A stretch of DNA of 46,712 nt from JAPLKB01 sp964429485 (GTDB lineage: Bacteria > Desulfobacterota > Syntrophorhabdia > Syntrophorhabdales > Syntrophorhabdaceae), in assembly GCA_964429485.1 (NCBI GenBank), contig CAYSBW010000012.1, positions 1 to 46,712 of the forward strand. Reading direction: 5' to 3'. The notes beneath the pieces are model-generated. The model had not been told where the DNA came from. It searched no databases and saw only the letters and a program-made list of their open reading frames with translations. A program made the position numbers and the translations under genes. Below, piece after piece: positions 8,742-17,710 of this stretch (the first letter of the stretch is position 1; the number at the start of each line of letters is the position of its first letter).

Positions 8742-9437
8742 TTAAAATATTCCGGCTTTTAAATCCTCCATAAAAGAATAGAATAGTTTTGCAAGATGTC
8801 TGGTATCATCCTCAGTTCCCGAATAACCAAAAGACATTGAAGCAGTCACTAATGATGAGATTTTGATCACAGGAGTGCAAAGAGAAAGAAATTCCATTAT
8901 TTCCAGGTCAGTCATAAGGTTTCCTTCATCCCACATTTCCGATTTATTGAAAAAATCAAGATCTATATCAAATATAACAGGTTTTGATATGGTGTTGGAT
9001 ATCAGGGATTCAATATTTTCATACATGAACTGTCTGGCATTATATTCCTTCATAAAAGGAGGATACAACCCTGGTCCAGCGCATGTTTCCTTGCAGAAAA
9101 AATGAATTTCGTTAATAAGTCCTCTAATGATTGCAGGAGCAATAAAAGAATCGTTTTTGATATTTGTATTTTCTTGGACCAGACAGTATATGTTGTTTAT
9201 ATCCTTTATTTTTGTTAGTTCTTCAACAGCAGAAGGATTTCCGTGAAAATCATTGACACCATTCCAGTGACAATCTAAATGTATCAGTGTCACAGGTAAC
9301 AGGTTTTTTTTATCAAAAAAAATCTTTTCCCAGATATAATAGGCCCACCTGTGATCATCCATGAGCCAGACATCGGGGAATATTTCTTCAAAATAGCTGT
9401 CATTTGAACTGAAACTGTCAATGTCAGAAAATTTCAT
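8742..9437 (-). CDS. UPF0489 family protein
   Basis: About 231 residues. The motifs VWLMDDHRWAYYIWE, LIHLDCHWNGV and FDIDLDFFNKS match the UPF0489 (C5orf22-like) family, whose function is not established. The His/Asp clusters resemble metal-binding sites of arginase/deacetylase-fold enzymes, but that relation is my inference. The ORF can start at a TTG (9449) or at ATG 9437 (MKFSDIDSF); neither has a good ribosome site and I chose the ATG. It lies 40 bp upstream of glgP on the same strand and might share its transcript. On its other side it is divergent from the diguanylate cyclase. Confidence 0.75.
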   Translation of the reverse strand: MKFSDIDSFSSNDSYFEEIFPDVWLMDDHRWAYYIWEKIFFDKKNLLPVTLIHLDCHWNGVNDFHGNPSAVEELTKIKDINNIYCLVQENTNIKNDSFIAPAIIRGLINEIHFFCKETCAGPGLYPPFMKEYNARQFMYENIESLISNTISKPVIFDIDLDFFNKSEMWDEGNLMTDLEIMEFLSLCTPVIKISSLVTASMSFGYSGTEDDTRHLAKLFYSFMEDLKAGIF

Positions 9438-9658
9438 ATTGTTTTTCAATTAGAACATTTTTCATATATTTTTAATATCTTCCAAACCACTGTTTTCGCA
9501 GTAGTGACATAATTTGTGACTTTTTTAAAAGAAAATAGATTTTTAAATTGGAAAATCCCTGAATTGTCCAATTTTTTTTATCACTTCATTCTATCCCAGT
9601 TCTTGTTGCCGGACAAGACTTTTTGAAAGAGAAACATATTTTTTTGTTAGACTTTGAA

Positions 9659-9686
9659 TTGACATAATGTTTCCTTACCTGATATT
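9659..9686 (+). promoter_or_regulatory. Possible sigma-70 promoter of the diguanylate cyclase gene
   Basis: TTGACA at 9659-9664 and GATATT at 9681-9686 are separated by 16 bp. The predicted transcript would begin almost at the ATG at 9696, so the mRNA could be leaderless. That fits the absence of any Shine-Dalgarno sequence before this ATG. Confidence 0.35.
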
Positions 9687-9695
9687 TTGTTTATC

Positions 9696-11705
9696 ATGTT
9701 AACAGATTTCCTTCTTTTTAAATCGATTAGAAGCAAACTCCTCATACTTGTGCTTGCTTCTGTTTTACCTGCCCTTGGTATTATTCTCTATTCAAATTTT
9801 GAACGTCAGGAACAGGACCTTAAAAAAGCCGAGGCTGAGGCCATGTTTATATTGCAGAGCCTTTCTTATGACCATGAAAATGTTGTGGAAGTCACAAGAA
9901 ATTTTCTTATGGTTCTCTCCAAATTACCGGCTGTTCAAAACAGAAATGCATCTGCATGCAAAAAACTTTTCAGGGAACTGATAAAAGAGAATACCCAATA
10001 TTCAACGATAATTGCTGCTGATACCAAAGGAAGGATTTTTGCCAATCCAATATCTTCCAACAGTATTAATATCGGGGAAAGCGATTTTTTTCAGGATGTG
10101 TTGGATAAAAAAACATTTTCAGTTGGAAATTATATTCTGGGACGATTCTCTAAAAGGGCAATATTACCCTTTGCCTACCCGGTACTTGATTCAAAGGGCA
10201 GGGTAACGGCGGTATTGATAGCCGGTCTTGACCTTGTTAAATATGGAAGAAATTTTGTAGTTTCTTCATTGTTAACTGAAGGTTCCACCCTCACAATTCT
10301 TGACCGCAATTTCATTCGCCTTTTCAGGCATACAGACCATGAAAAGTATGCAGGAAGATCTGATACACCTGAAATGGTAAAACAAATGATTGAAGGTCCT
10401 CAGAAAGGCATATTTACAGCTTTCGGTATTGATGGAGTTAAACGTCTTTTTGCTTATAAACGATTTTCACTTAGGCACATTTCTCCATCATATCTTTATT
10501 TAAGAATAGGCATTCCCTACGAACAAGTGCTTGCACCCGGTAAAAAAATCTTTCTTCGTAACCTGTGTTTTTTAATCGGTACTTTGTTTATCGCCACACT
10601 GGTAGCATGGTTCCTTGGAGATATGCTGATAATAAAAAGATTGAACAAACTTATATATACAGCCAGGCAGGTTGGATATGGCAAATTTACGACCAGGACC
10701 GGAATAGACTATAGAGAAGGTGAACTTGGACAGCTTGCCTGTACATTTGATAAAATGGCCAGCGCACTTGAACTGAGAGAATCTGAGAGCAGGCAGGCTC
10801 GACAGCGTCTCACAGAATCAGAAATAAGGTACCGGATAACAACAGAGCTTTCCAACGACGGGATAGCAATTCTGTCTGAAGGCAAATATATTTATGTGAA
10901 TCGGAAATTTTTGGAAATATACGGATATGATAAAGAGGAGGAAATTATAGGAAAAACACTTGCTGTTACAGTTCATCCGGATGATTTGGATATGGTTTTA
11001 AGTTATAATCTGAAAAGAAAAAAAGGTGAATCTGTACCGTCAAATTATGAATTAAAGGCTTTACGTAAAGACGGCACTCCTTTTTTTACAGAAGTTTCAG
11101 CTGCTCAAGGCAACCATGAAGGAAAATCAGTTACCATAGCATCTTTCAGAGACACTACTGAAAGAAGAAACCTTGAGGAAAGGCTTAAAACCATATCAGT
11201 TATGGATGAATTGACAGGTCTGTACAACAGAAGGGGCTTTTTTAAGCTTGCCAATCAAAACCTGAAAATAGCTGGAAGGATAAAAAAACCCTGTTTGTTG
11301 TTCTTCATAGACCTTGACAAATTAAAGTGGATTAATGATACCTTGGGACACCAGGAAGGTGATAGCGCTATCTTTGAAACTGCTGTTATACTAAAAAAGA
11401 CATTCAGGGAATCAGATATAATTGGCCGCATGGGTGGCGATGAATTTGCAGTGCTTGCTATTGACACGAATAATGAATCCCTGGATATTTTCTTAAAAAG
11501 GTTAAATAAAATCATTGAGGATCAAAACAAATCAAGTGAAAGAAAATACCTGTTATCTTTAAGTATTGGCACAGTTCAATACGATCCGGAACATCCCTCA
11601 TCTCTTGATGAAATGATAGCAAAGGCAGATAAATTAATGTATGAAGATAAAAAAGCTAAAATATCTTTAACTACACTCGCGATTGAAAATGATAATAATC
11701 TTTAA
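9696..11705 (+). CDS. Membrane diguanylate cyclase: Cache-HAMP-PAS-GGDEF
   Basis: Makes cyclic di-GMP from two GTP in response to an extracytoplasmic signal. Order, counted from ATG 9696: TM helix ~11-30, periplasmic double-Cache-type sensor ~35-285, second TM ~290-312 (LCFLIGTLFIATLVAWFLG), HAMP linker ~313-365, PAS ~378-490, and GGDEF domain ~500-660. The active-site GGDEF (580-584) is intact and is preceded at the standard five-residue spacing by RESD (571-574), the RxxD inhibitory site. It should therefore be active and subject to product inhibition. An in-frame TTG at 9687 is an alternative start. The crotonase-fold gene follows 16 bp downstream. Confidence 0.92.
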   Translation: MLTDFLLFKSIRSKLLILVLASVLPALGIILYSNFERQEQDLKKAEAEAMFILQSLSYDHENVVEVTRNFLMVLSKLPAVQNRNASACKKLFRELIKENTQYSTIIAADTKGRIFANPISSNSINIGESDFFQDVLDKKTFSVGNYILGRFSKRAILPFAYPVLDSKGRVTAVLIAGLDLVKYGRNFVVSSLLTEGSTLTILDRNFIRLFRHTDHEKYAGRSDTPEMVKQMIEGPQKGIFTAFGIDGVKRLFAYKRFSLRHISPSYLYLRIGIPYEQVLAPGKKIFLRNLCFLIGTLFIATLVAWFLGDMLIIKRLNKLIYTARQVGYGKFTTRTGIDYREGELGQLACTFDKMASALELRESESRQARQRLTESEIRYRITTELSNDGIAILSEGKYIYVNRKFLEIYGYDKEEEIIGKTLAVTVHPDDLDMVLSYNLKRKKGESVPSNYELKALRKDGTPFFTEVSAAQGNHEGKSVTIASFRDTTERRNLEERLKTISVMDELTGLYNRRGFFKLANQNLKIAGRIKKPCLLFFIDLDKLKWINDTLGHQEGDSAIFETAVILKKTFRESDIIGRMGGDEFAVLAIDTNNESLDIFLKRLNKIIEDQNKSSERKYLLSLSIGTVQYDPEHPSSLDEMIAKADKLMYEDKKAKISLTTLAIENDNNL

Positions 11706-11721
11706 TTAAGGAGGTTTGCAG

Positions 11722-12492
11722 ATGTATGATACACTTCATTTTGACCTGGATGGAGGCATTGGCACACTGACTCTCGATGTTCCGGGAAAATTAAACGCAC
11801 ATACCAAGACAATGCGAAAGGAATTGCTACATTTCTGGCGTGAACAACAGAATAATCTGGATAAATGCCGGGTTGTTATTATGACCGGCAAAGGTAAAGC
11901 CTTCTGCTCAGGCTCGGATATCAATGAAATGGATGATGAGCGCCAGCCATTCTATAAGCAGAACGTTGAAGAACTCTATGCTTTCCAGGATCAGATTGCC
12001 GAAGTAATACTTTTGATGAGACGGGCCCCTCAACCGATTATCGGCGCTATTCATGGATGGGCTGCCGGTGGCGGATTCAGCTTTGCGCTGGCATGTGATA
12101 TCAGAGTTGCCGATCCCACAGCCAAATTCCTTGCTGCATATATAAATATAGGATTAACAGGTGCTGATATGGGAAGCAGTTTCCATTTTCCTCGCCAGGT
12201 TCCTCTTGGAATTGCTGCCGAATACCTTTTGACAGGTGAAGTAATGGATGCAGAGACAGCATACCGTTATGGTCTGGTCAATCATATTGTGCCTGAAGGT
12301 CAATTAATAATTAAAGCCCGCGAACTGGCTGATAAAATGGTTACCAAATCTGTTCTGGGGCTAAGGATGACTAAGGAGGCTATAAATCAGAATATTTCTG
12401 CCAGCCTGGAGGCTGCCCTTTACCTGGAAAACAGGAATCAGGTGCTCTGTCTAGGTTCAAAACCAATCAGGAATCCCTTCAAGAAATATTGA
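11722..12492 (+). CDS. Crotonase-fold (enoyl-CoA hydratase/isomerase-like) protein lacking both hydratase glutamates
   Basis: A 256-residue enoyl-CoA hydratase/isomerase superfamily protein. The oxyanion-hole regions are FCSGSDINEM and HGWAAGGGFSFALACDIRVA. AAGGAGG at 11708-11714 sets the ATG at 11722. An in-frame TTG at 11716 overlaps that site and is unlikely. In crotonase the two catalytic glutamates lie in GGGCE and PE(I); here the equivalents are Ser (GGGFS) and Tyr (AAYINIG). The following GLTGADMGSS keeps an Asp near the position used by dienoyl-CoA isomerases. A normal hydratase reaction is therefore unlikely, and isomerase or another CoA-thioester chemistry is more plausible. It is 16 bp behind the diguanylate cyclase and probably cotranscribed. 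Confidence 0.85.
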   Translation: MYDTLHFDLDGGIGTLTLDVPGKLNAHTKTMRKELLHFWREQQNNLDKCRVVIMTGKGKAFCSGSDINEMDDERQPFYKQNVEELYAFQDQIAEVILLMRRAPQPIIGAIHGWAAGGGFSFALACDIRVADPTAKFLAAYINIGLTGADMGSSFHFPRQVPLGIAAEYLLTGEVMDAETAYRYGLVNHIVPEGQLIIKARELADKMVTKSVLGLRMTKEAINQNISASLEAALYLENRNQVLCLGSKPIRNPFKKY

Positions 12493-12582
12493 AAATTGAA
12501 GATTTTTGATTTATCAATGAAACCATGATAAGGAAACAAATGATTTTAAATAATTAAGGAATGTTTCTTCACGAATATATAA

Positions 12583-13779
12583 ATGCAGAAAAAACTCTGG
12601 TCAAAGGAATTTATTTCCATTACAGCATCATCGTTGTTCAATGCCTGGGCTTTTTATGCCCTGCTGCCTACATTACCCCTGTACCTTCTGGAAACACTGA
12701 AATTCAGTCACAGCAGTGTCGGACTTATAATAGCAGCTTTTTCTGTATCGGTTATTCTTGTACGTCCCGTTGCAGGTTATCTGGCAGACAATTATAACAG
12801 GTTTGTGGTACTGGTCATTTCACTTTCTGCAACAACTGTCAGTTACGCTGTTTATCCTCTAACTTCCACTGTTGCAGGTATATTCATGATAAGACTCATT
12901 CAGGGCGCAATGTTTGGAATTTCCACATCCTCAAGCGTTACAATTGTTGTTGATATTGTACCTCCTCTTCAGATGGGACATGGCATAGGAATATATGCAT
13001 TGACAATCCCACTGGGTATGACAATAGGCCCTGTTTTTGGTCTTAAGATTTTTCAGGATTACAGTTCGAATATGTTGTTTATAGCTATATTTATAATTTC
13101 CTTTATTGCAATACTATTTGCCCTGTCAGCAAAAACACCATTAAAAACAATAATAAAAAACAAATTTTCCCTTCCAAACCTCTTTAGCCTAAAGGCTTTT
13201 CCCATATCGATCTGTATGTTTTTTGTAATGATTGCTTATGGAGCGATAATAGTTTTTGTAAGTATTTATGCAAAACAAAAGCATTTTCACAACGTAGGCA
13301 CATTCTTTATATGCTTTTCAGTGACAATTTTTATTTCAAGATTATTTGCAGGCAGACTTTTCGATAAAGGCCGTATTTATCAGCTGATACTATCCAGCTT
13401 GATTTTTATAGCCATTGGAATTCTCTGCCTTGGATATGCTGCGGATCAGATACAATTTCTGATAGCAGGCATGATCAATGGCTTTGGTTTCGGCATGCTC
13501 ATGCCAACATGTCAGGCTGCTGTAAACAGTATCGTAAAATCAAGCGAAAGAGGCGCGGCCAATTCTACCTATTTATTGTCCTACGACCTCGGTATTGGAG
13601 TTGGTTCTCTTGTGATAGGTTTTCTTCTTGATAAAATATCTCTTGAAGAAATTTATCGTTACAGCATTTTTATGATTATAATCTCTGCTTTTGTGTTCAT
13701 CTTTATTGCAATTCCCCATTATTACCGAAACAAAAAAACAATTTCCGATTTTCACGAAAACCAGAGTGCTGACTGCTGA
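12583..13779 (+). CDS. MFS transporter, unknown substrate
   Basis: A 398-residue protein with about 12 hydrophobic helices. It has the MFS pattern of RPVAGYLADNYNRF in the first cytoplasmic loop (motif A-like) and RLFAGRLFDKGR in the equivalent loop of the second half, consistent with the internal two-fold repeat. IYALTIPLGMTIGPVFG resembles the motif C region of exporters. The length is typical. The ATG at 12583 has AAGGA only at a long distance, so the start is not certain. It is unrelated in sequence to the Bcr/CflA transporter at 3986. It follows the crotonase gene by 90 bp and is convergent with a small minus-strand gene. Confidence 0.8.
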   Translation: MQKKLWSKEFISITASSLFNAWAFYALLPTLPLYLLETLKFSHSSVGLIIAAFSVSVILVRPVAGYLADNYNRFVVLVISLSATTVSYAVYPLTSTVAGIFMIRLIQGAMFGISTSSSVTIVVDIVPPLQMGHGIGIYALTIPLGMTIGPVFGLKIFQDYSSNMLFIAIFIISFIAILFALSAKTPLKTIIKNKFSLPNLFSLKAFPISICMFFVMIAYGAIIVFVSIYAKQKHFHNVGTFFICFSVTIFISRLFAGRLFDKGRIYQLILSSLIFIAIGILCLGYAADQIQFLIAGMINGFGFGMLMPTCQAAVNSIVKSSERGAANSTYLLSYDLGIGVGSLVIGFLLDKISLEEIYRYSIFMIIISAFVFIFIAIPHYYRNKKTISDFHENQSADC

Positions 13780-13795
13780 ACAGGCAACACTCTGG
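13761..13795. terminator. Inverted repeat at a convergent gene end
   Basis: CCAGAGTG at 13761-13768 is the exact complement of CACTCTGG at 13788-13795, with a 19-base loop. It spans the stop codon of the MFS gene and ends 12 bp before the stop of the convergent small gene. A bidirectional terminator is plausible, but the loop is long and there is no clear T-run. Confidence 0.4.
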
Positions 13796-13806
13796 CTGAA
13801 AAAGCA

Positions 13807-14055
13807 TCAGCGGGATTCACAATTTTTTATACATTCTTCCATAAAAGCAAGGGACTTAGCCATTGCCATTGCTCTAATCCCGTCAAAAGACATGCTTCCA
13901 ACTTCTGATTTAGCCAATGAAACAACTACATTCACAAGGCTCAGTTCTTTTGAAAAAGATGATTTTTCCTCAAAATTTACCTGTACTTCAAGATAGGGGT
14001 ATTCTGGACCACGATCAAATGTTTTTTCTACATTAGCTTGAATTTTTGACAACAT
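13807..14055 (-). CDS. Small conserved-looking hypothetical protein (82 aa)
   Basis: I do not recognise the family. The gene looks real: AGGAGGTG lies immediately upstream of the ATG at 14055 at a good distance, and the codon use is normal. The sequence has an N-terminal beta-like part (EVQVNFEEK) and a helical, methionine/alanine-rich C-terminus (SFDGIRAMAMAKSLAFMEECIKN) with two cysteines near the end. There is no signal peptide or membrane helix. It is soluble and probably cytoplasmic. It stands alone between two convergent/tandem neighbours. A leader hairpin precedes it at 14082-14105. Confidence 0.6.
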   Translation of the reverse strand: MLSKIQANVEKTFDRGPEYPYLEVQVNFEEKSSFSKELSLVNVVVSLAKSEVGSMSFDGIRAMAMAKSLAFMEECIKNCESR

Positions 14056-14081
14056 TTTACTTCACCTCCTCTGCTCTGGTT

Positions 14082-14105
14082 TGTCCCGCAGCAAATACCG
14101 GGACA
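14082..14105 (-). promoter_or_regulatory. Leader hairpin upstream of the 82-aa protein gene
   Basis: TGTCCCG / CGGGACA, a 7-bp perfect inverted repeat with a 10-base loop, ends about 11 bases before the ribosome-binding site of the small minus-strand gene. In the RNA it would form a stable stem just upstream of the Shine-Dalgarno sequence. It could be an operator, a stability element or a translational control. Confidence 0.35.
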
Positions 14106-14310
14106 TAAAAATCTTTTCTATTTATCTTTAATATAATGATTGTTTACTGCATCTGATTTATTTTTATTCTAATATAAATTTTTGACACTTTAAAAATACT
14201 TTAAAAAATAATGATTTATATCCAAAAACTTAAAGTAAGTTATAGACGCAAAAGTTAAGCATCTCAGGTAGAATCTGTCAATTAAAATGAGACAGTTTAT
14301 AAAACAATCA

Positions 14311-15309
14311 TCAGGGTTTATTTTTTTGAGAAAAATATTGATCTCTGTTAACAACCTCTATTTCATTTGATATAATCCTTGAAGGCATCATATCAAATGG
14401 TTTTTTACAAAAATCTATTATTATTCTGTATTTTCCCGTAGGAAGATCTTTAGAAAGCCAGCCGAACAATGATTGAGCCTCGCTTCTTTCATTGACAGAA
14501 ATACAGTCTGATCCTTTTTTGTCATCTATTATAAAGTTTGCTTCTTTAGCTTCCCCTTCACCATCCCTTACAATTGTGGCCATTTTCTTGATTCCGAATC
14601 CAAAATTGCTTACCGATGTAAGATAGAATTTTAATTTATCCCCTGCATTGTATCTGTCATATTCAGTGGCCAGGTACATGCGCCTGTTATAGTCACTCTC
14701 TCCTGTTTTAGTTTTTGAAGTGGCTGCTTCCCAGAACCTTGGTCTTCCAGAGTCAAGATGAATAGATTTTCCTCCATAATAGCCTACACCACAGCAGTTT
14801 TTCTTTCTTATAATTTCCCAGAGTTTCTTGCCTTCAATTCCTTCAATATAAAAATCCAACGCCATTCCGTCCATATGAGTACTTGTTGGAGCTACATTGC
14901 GCTCTAAATCTCTCAGTTTTTTATTATAAACCGGGCTTCTGTAACCGGAAACAAGGTGGATCAGTTTACCTGGGGCAACAAGATCAGTAAAATAATCGAG
15001 CATAAATATAAGCCTTAAGGAAATATTGATTTCCTTTTCATCCTCTCCAAGACCAAAAGCTTCATCCACTTCAGATCTTGCAGATTCGTTGATTGATCCA
15101 TCAGAGTTAAAAAGATTTACGTGTATTTCCCTGCCTGTCTTTTCATTTTTCAAGTCGAGTTTATTGTTACCGATGAGGAAAAATCTGTTCTCCATACTTT
15201 CCGATCCACAGGTATTGCCAAAAAATACAATCACAAACAGTATTGTTATTAATATCTTATATAAAGCCCCAATGTTTAAAAAACCAAGTATATTTCTTTT
15301 GTGCTGCAC
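14311..15309 (-). CDS. YcbK/DUF882-like M15-type murein peptidase
   Basis: The central region HLVSGYRSPVYNKKLR, APTSTHMDGMALDFYIEGI and KSIHLDSGRPRFW matches the YcbK (MepK)/DUF882 branch of the zinc peptidase M15 clan. The His, Asp and His of these motifs are the expected zinc ligands. A hydrophobic segment (LITILFVIVFFG) near the N-terminus suggests export. A C-terminal domain of ~130 residues, mostly beta, is extra compared with E. coli YcbK. The frame is open to 15540, but that overlaps the divergent synthetase gene. GTG at 15309 gives a sensible signal-like N-terminus, though no strong ribosome site precedes it. Likely a periplasmic peptidoglycan cross-link hydrolase. Confidence 0.75.
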   Translation of the reverse strand: MQHKRNILGFLNIGALYKILITILFVIVFFGNTCGSESMENRFFLIGNNKLDLKNEKTGREIHVNLFNSDGSINESARSEVDEAFGLGEDEKEINISLRLIFMLDYFTDLVAPGKLIHLVSGYRSPVYNKKLRDLERNVAPTSTHMDGMALDFYIEGIEGKKLWEIIRKKNCCGVGYYGGKSIHLDSGRPRFWEAATSKTKTGESDYNRRMYLATEYDRYNAGDKLKFYLTSVSNFGFGIKKMATIVRDGEGEAKEANFIIDDKKGSDCISVNERSEAQSLFGWLSKDLPTGKYRIIIDFCKKPFDMMPSRIISNEIEVVNRDQYFSQKNKP

Positions 15310-15478
15310 CCTATTAATTGTCTCCTGTGCTTTTATTATAAATATAACAATTAAACTTGGATTTTTGCAAATACTTGAATCACTGTTTGCAGATTGGATA
15401 AGAATGAGGTTAATCATTGCAGCATATTCACTGGCCGTGTTAAGATAGTTATTACAAAACAACAGGAGGCATTGCATC

Positions 15479-17581
15479 ATGGAAAAGATTTTCTTTCCAC
15501 AATCAATAGTGATTATAGGGCTGTCGGCAAAGCCCAACAATATACCGAGGCTTATACTTGAAAACCTACTCAGATGGGGCTACAGGGGTCGTATCTTTGG
15601 AGTAAATCCTGGTGCAGACACCAAAAATGTCAGCGGAATTAAGATGTACAGGAATGTTGAGGATTTGCCCGAAGTCCCCGATCTTGCAGTATGCCTTATA
15701 CCGGCACGATCTGTACCTGAATCGGTTGAAAAATGCGGGAAATTTGGAATCACCCGCATGGCTATACTGTCAGGAGGTTTTTCCGAATTCGGAGATGAGG
15801 GAATGAAACTTTCCGATCTCCTTTTAAGCGCTGCCCGTAAATACGATATCCGTTTTGTCGGACCCAATGGCATAGCTGTGGCCAACACTGCAAACGGTCT
15901 TTGTCTTCCCTTTGTGCCACTTCACAGGCCAATCAGAGGTGGAATGTCCCTTATAACCCAGAGCGGAGGCGTTGGCCTCATGCTTTGGAATTTGCTTGAT
16001 GATGAGAATGTGGGTATGTCGAAGTTTGTCAGCATTGGAAATAAGCTTGATCTTGACGAGGCTGACTTTCTTGAATATCTTGACAAAGATCCGGAAACAA
16101 AAACTATTTGCATGTACCTTGAAAGTATCAACACCGGCAGACGTTTAATGGAAATGGCTAAAAAGGTAAAAAAACCTATAGTAGTTTATAAATCCAATAC
16201 CACATCAGCCGGGAAAAAGGCTGCCCTAAGTCATACCGGCGCTCTCAGCAATGATGAAGATATTATCAATGCAGCTTTTGAAGAAGCCGGAATTATAAGA
16301 ATCTACGATTATGGTGATCTTATAGCGGTTGCAAAAGCCTTTGAGCTCCCCCCTATGAAAGGAAACCGGATTATGGTAATGAGTCCTGCCGGAGGATTTG
16401 CCGTAATAGGTGCAGATTTATGTGAAAAAGCCGGTTTTGAATTTGCCGACCCTGGAAAGAAATTTTATGAAAGTCTGAGCGAGTTCGCCAACGCAGGAGT
16501 AATTAAATTTTCCAACCCTCTCGATATGGGAGACATTTACGATCCGCACATGGTAGCCCATGTAACTTACGAGGTAATGCACAATGACAATGTAGATGGA
16601 GCAATCTATATAGGTCAGAAACCTAATATGCCGGAGGGGGAAAATGTTTTCAAGGGTCTCTTCACTACTGATCTGTCAAAGGAAACTTACGGATCCATAC
16701 TGTCATCGGGAAAACCTCTGGCGGTTTGTCTTTATGGAGTTTCGGGAAATATAAGGGCAGTCAAGGAGCATTCAAATTATCCAATATATAATAACCCCGA
16801 GGAAATGGTACGGGCACTTGCATTTCAAAAGGACTGGCACGCAAAAAGAAATGCCGATAAAGGTTCTTTCAATATAAATAACTCAAATTTCAACAAAGAG
16901 AAAATTCAAGAATGGATTAATTCTCATGGAAAAATTATAGGAGAAGATTCTCTTGAACTTATATCAATGGCTGGAATACCAATAGCACCATCAAGAGTTG
17001 CGAGAAACGAAAAAGAAGCAATTAAAATTGCAGGTGAAATAGGGTATCCAATTGTAATGAAAGTCGAATCTCCCGATGCTATCCATAAGACAGATGTGAG
17101 AGGGGTTGTAACAGGAGTTAAAAATGATCATGAAATTGGAAAATATTTTTTACTTATTCGTGACAATCTTGAAAAATACAAAAAAGGCTCCCGCTTTGAA
17201 GGAATAAGAATACAAAAAATGATTGATGAAGGCTACGATATGTTCATAGGGGGCAAATACGATAAATCCTTTGGTTCTGCAGTTATCTTCGGCTTCGGAG
17301 GAATTTATGTTGAAGCATTCAAAGACGTTCAAACCTGCCTGTGTCCAGCTGACACTGATTTTGTCAGGAAACAGCTCCAGTCTATAAAATCATATGCCCT
17401 TCTGGAAGGAATAAGAGGGAACAAACCAGCAGACATTGAAGGATACATCGATACTATCGTGACAATTTCCGATATTCTTTATCAATTCCCGGAAATAAGA
17501 GAGCTCGATATCAATCCCCTGAGACTTCTTAAGGATGGATCAGGGTTATGTGTTCTTGATGCACGTATGGTTATAAGATAA
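15479..17581 (+). CDS. ADP-forming acyl-CoA synthetase (acetate-CoA ligase family), fused alpha and beta parts
   Basis: A 700-residue enzyme interconverting acyl-CoA + ADP + Pi and acid + ATP + CoA. Domain order: CoA-binding Rossmann domain ~1-125 (SIVIIGLSAKPNN ... RFVGPNG), succinyl-CoA-ligase-like domain ~140-290 with ITQSGGVG and AALSHTGAL (the His is the expected phosphohistidine site), second ligase domain ~300-440, and an ATP-grasp domain ~475-700 (PIVMKVESPDAIHKTDVRGV, GFGGIYVEAFKD, ELDINPL). AGGAGG at 15464-15469 sets the ATG. It is monocistronic and divergent from the peptidase. In anaerobes this enzyme usually conserves energy during acid production. The acid used here is unknown. 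Confidence 0.9.
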   Translation: MEKIFFPQSIVIIGLSAKPNNIPRLILENLLRWGYRGRIFGVNPGADTKNVSGIKMYRNVEDLPEVPDLAVCLIPARSVPESVEKCGKFGITRMAILSGGFSEFGDEGMKLSDLLLSAARKYDIRFVGPNGIAVANTANGLCLPFVPLHRPIRGGMSLITQSGGVGLMLWNLLDDENVGMSKFVSIGNKLDLDEADFLEYLDKDPETKTICMYLESINTGRRLMEMAKKVKKPIVVYKSNTTSAGKKAALSHTGALSNDEDIINAAFEEAGIIRIYDYGDLIAVAKAFELPPMKGNRIMVMSPAGGFAVIGADLCEKAGFEFADPGKKFYESLSEFANAGVIKFSNPLDMGDIYDPHMVAHVTYEVMHNDNVDGAIYIGQKPNMPEGENVFKGLFTTDLSKETYGSILSSGKPLAVCLYGVSGNIRAVKEHSNYPIYNNPEEMVRALAFQKDWHAKRNADKGSFNINNSNFNKEKIQEWINSHGKIIGEDSLELISMAGIPIAPSRVARNEKEAIKIAGEIGYPIVMKVESPDAIHKTDVRGVVTGVKNDHEIGKYFLLIRDNLEKYKKGSRFEGIRIQKMIDEGYDMFIGGKYDKSFGSAVIFGFGGIYVEAFKDVQTCLCPADTDFVRKQLQSIKSYALLEGIRGNKPADIEGYIDTIVTISDILYQFPEIRELDINPLRLLKDGSGLCVLDARMVIR

Positions 17582-17661
17582 TCACAAAAAATGTAATCTA
17601 TGTCAAATAACCGGACATATCATCAAAAAATGCAAATAATATTTTATAGTTTAAACAAATA

Positions 17662-17695
17662 TTTACGGGGGTAGAACTTTGCCTGCCCCCGTAAA
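17662..17695 (-). terminator. Rho-independent terminator of the F0 operon
   Basis: Perfect 10-bp inverted repeat TTTACGGGGG / CCCCCGTAAA with a 14-base loop, just beyond the stop of atpE. Read on the minus strand it is followed by a T-rich stretch (TATTTGTTT). It would end the atpZ-I-B-E transcript. It is also downstream of the convergent synthetase gene. Confidence 0.8.
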
Positions 17696-17710
17696 CGCTC
17701 TCGCTGAATC

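Noticed and set aside
14311..15540. Full 409-residue form of the M15-like peptidase
   Set aside because: It would overlap the start of the divergent synthetase gene, and the first 77 residues look non-coding. GTG 15309 is more plausible.
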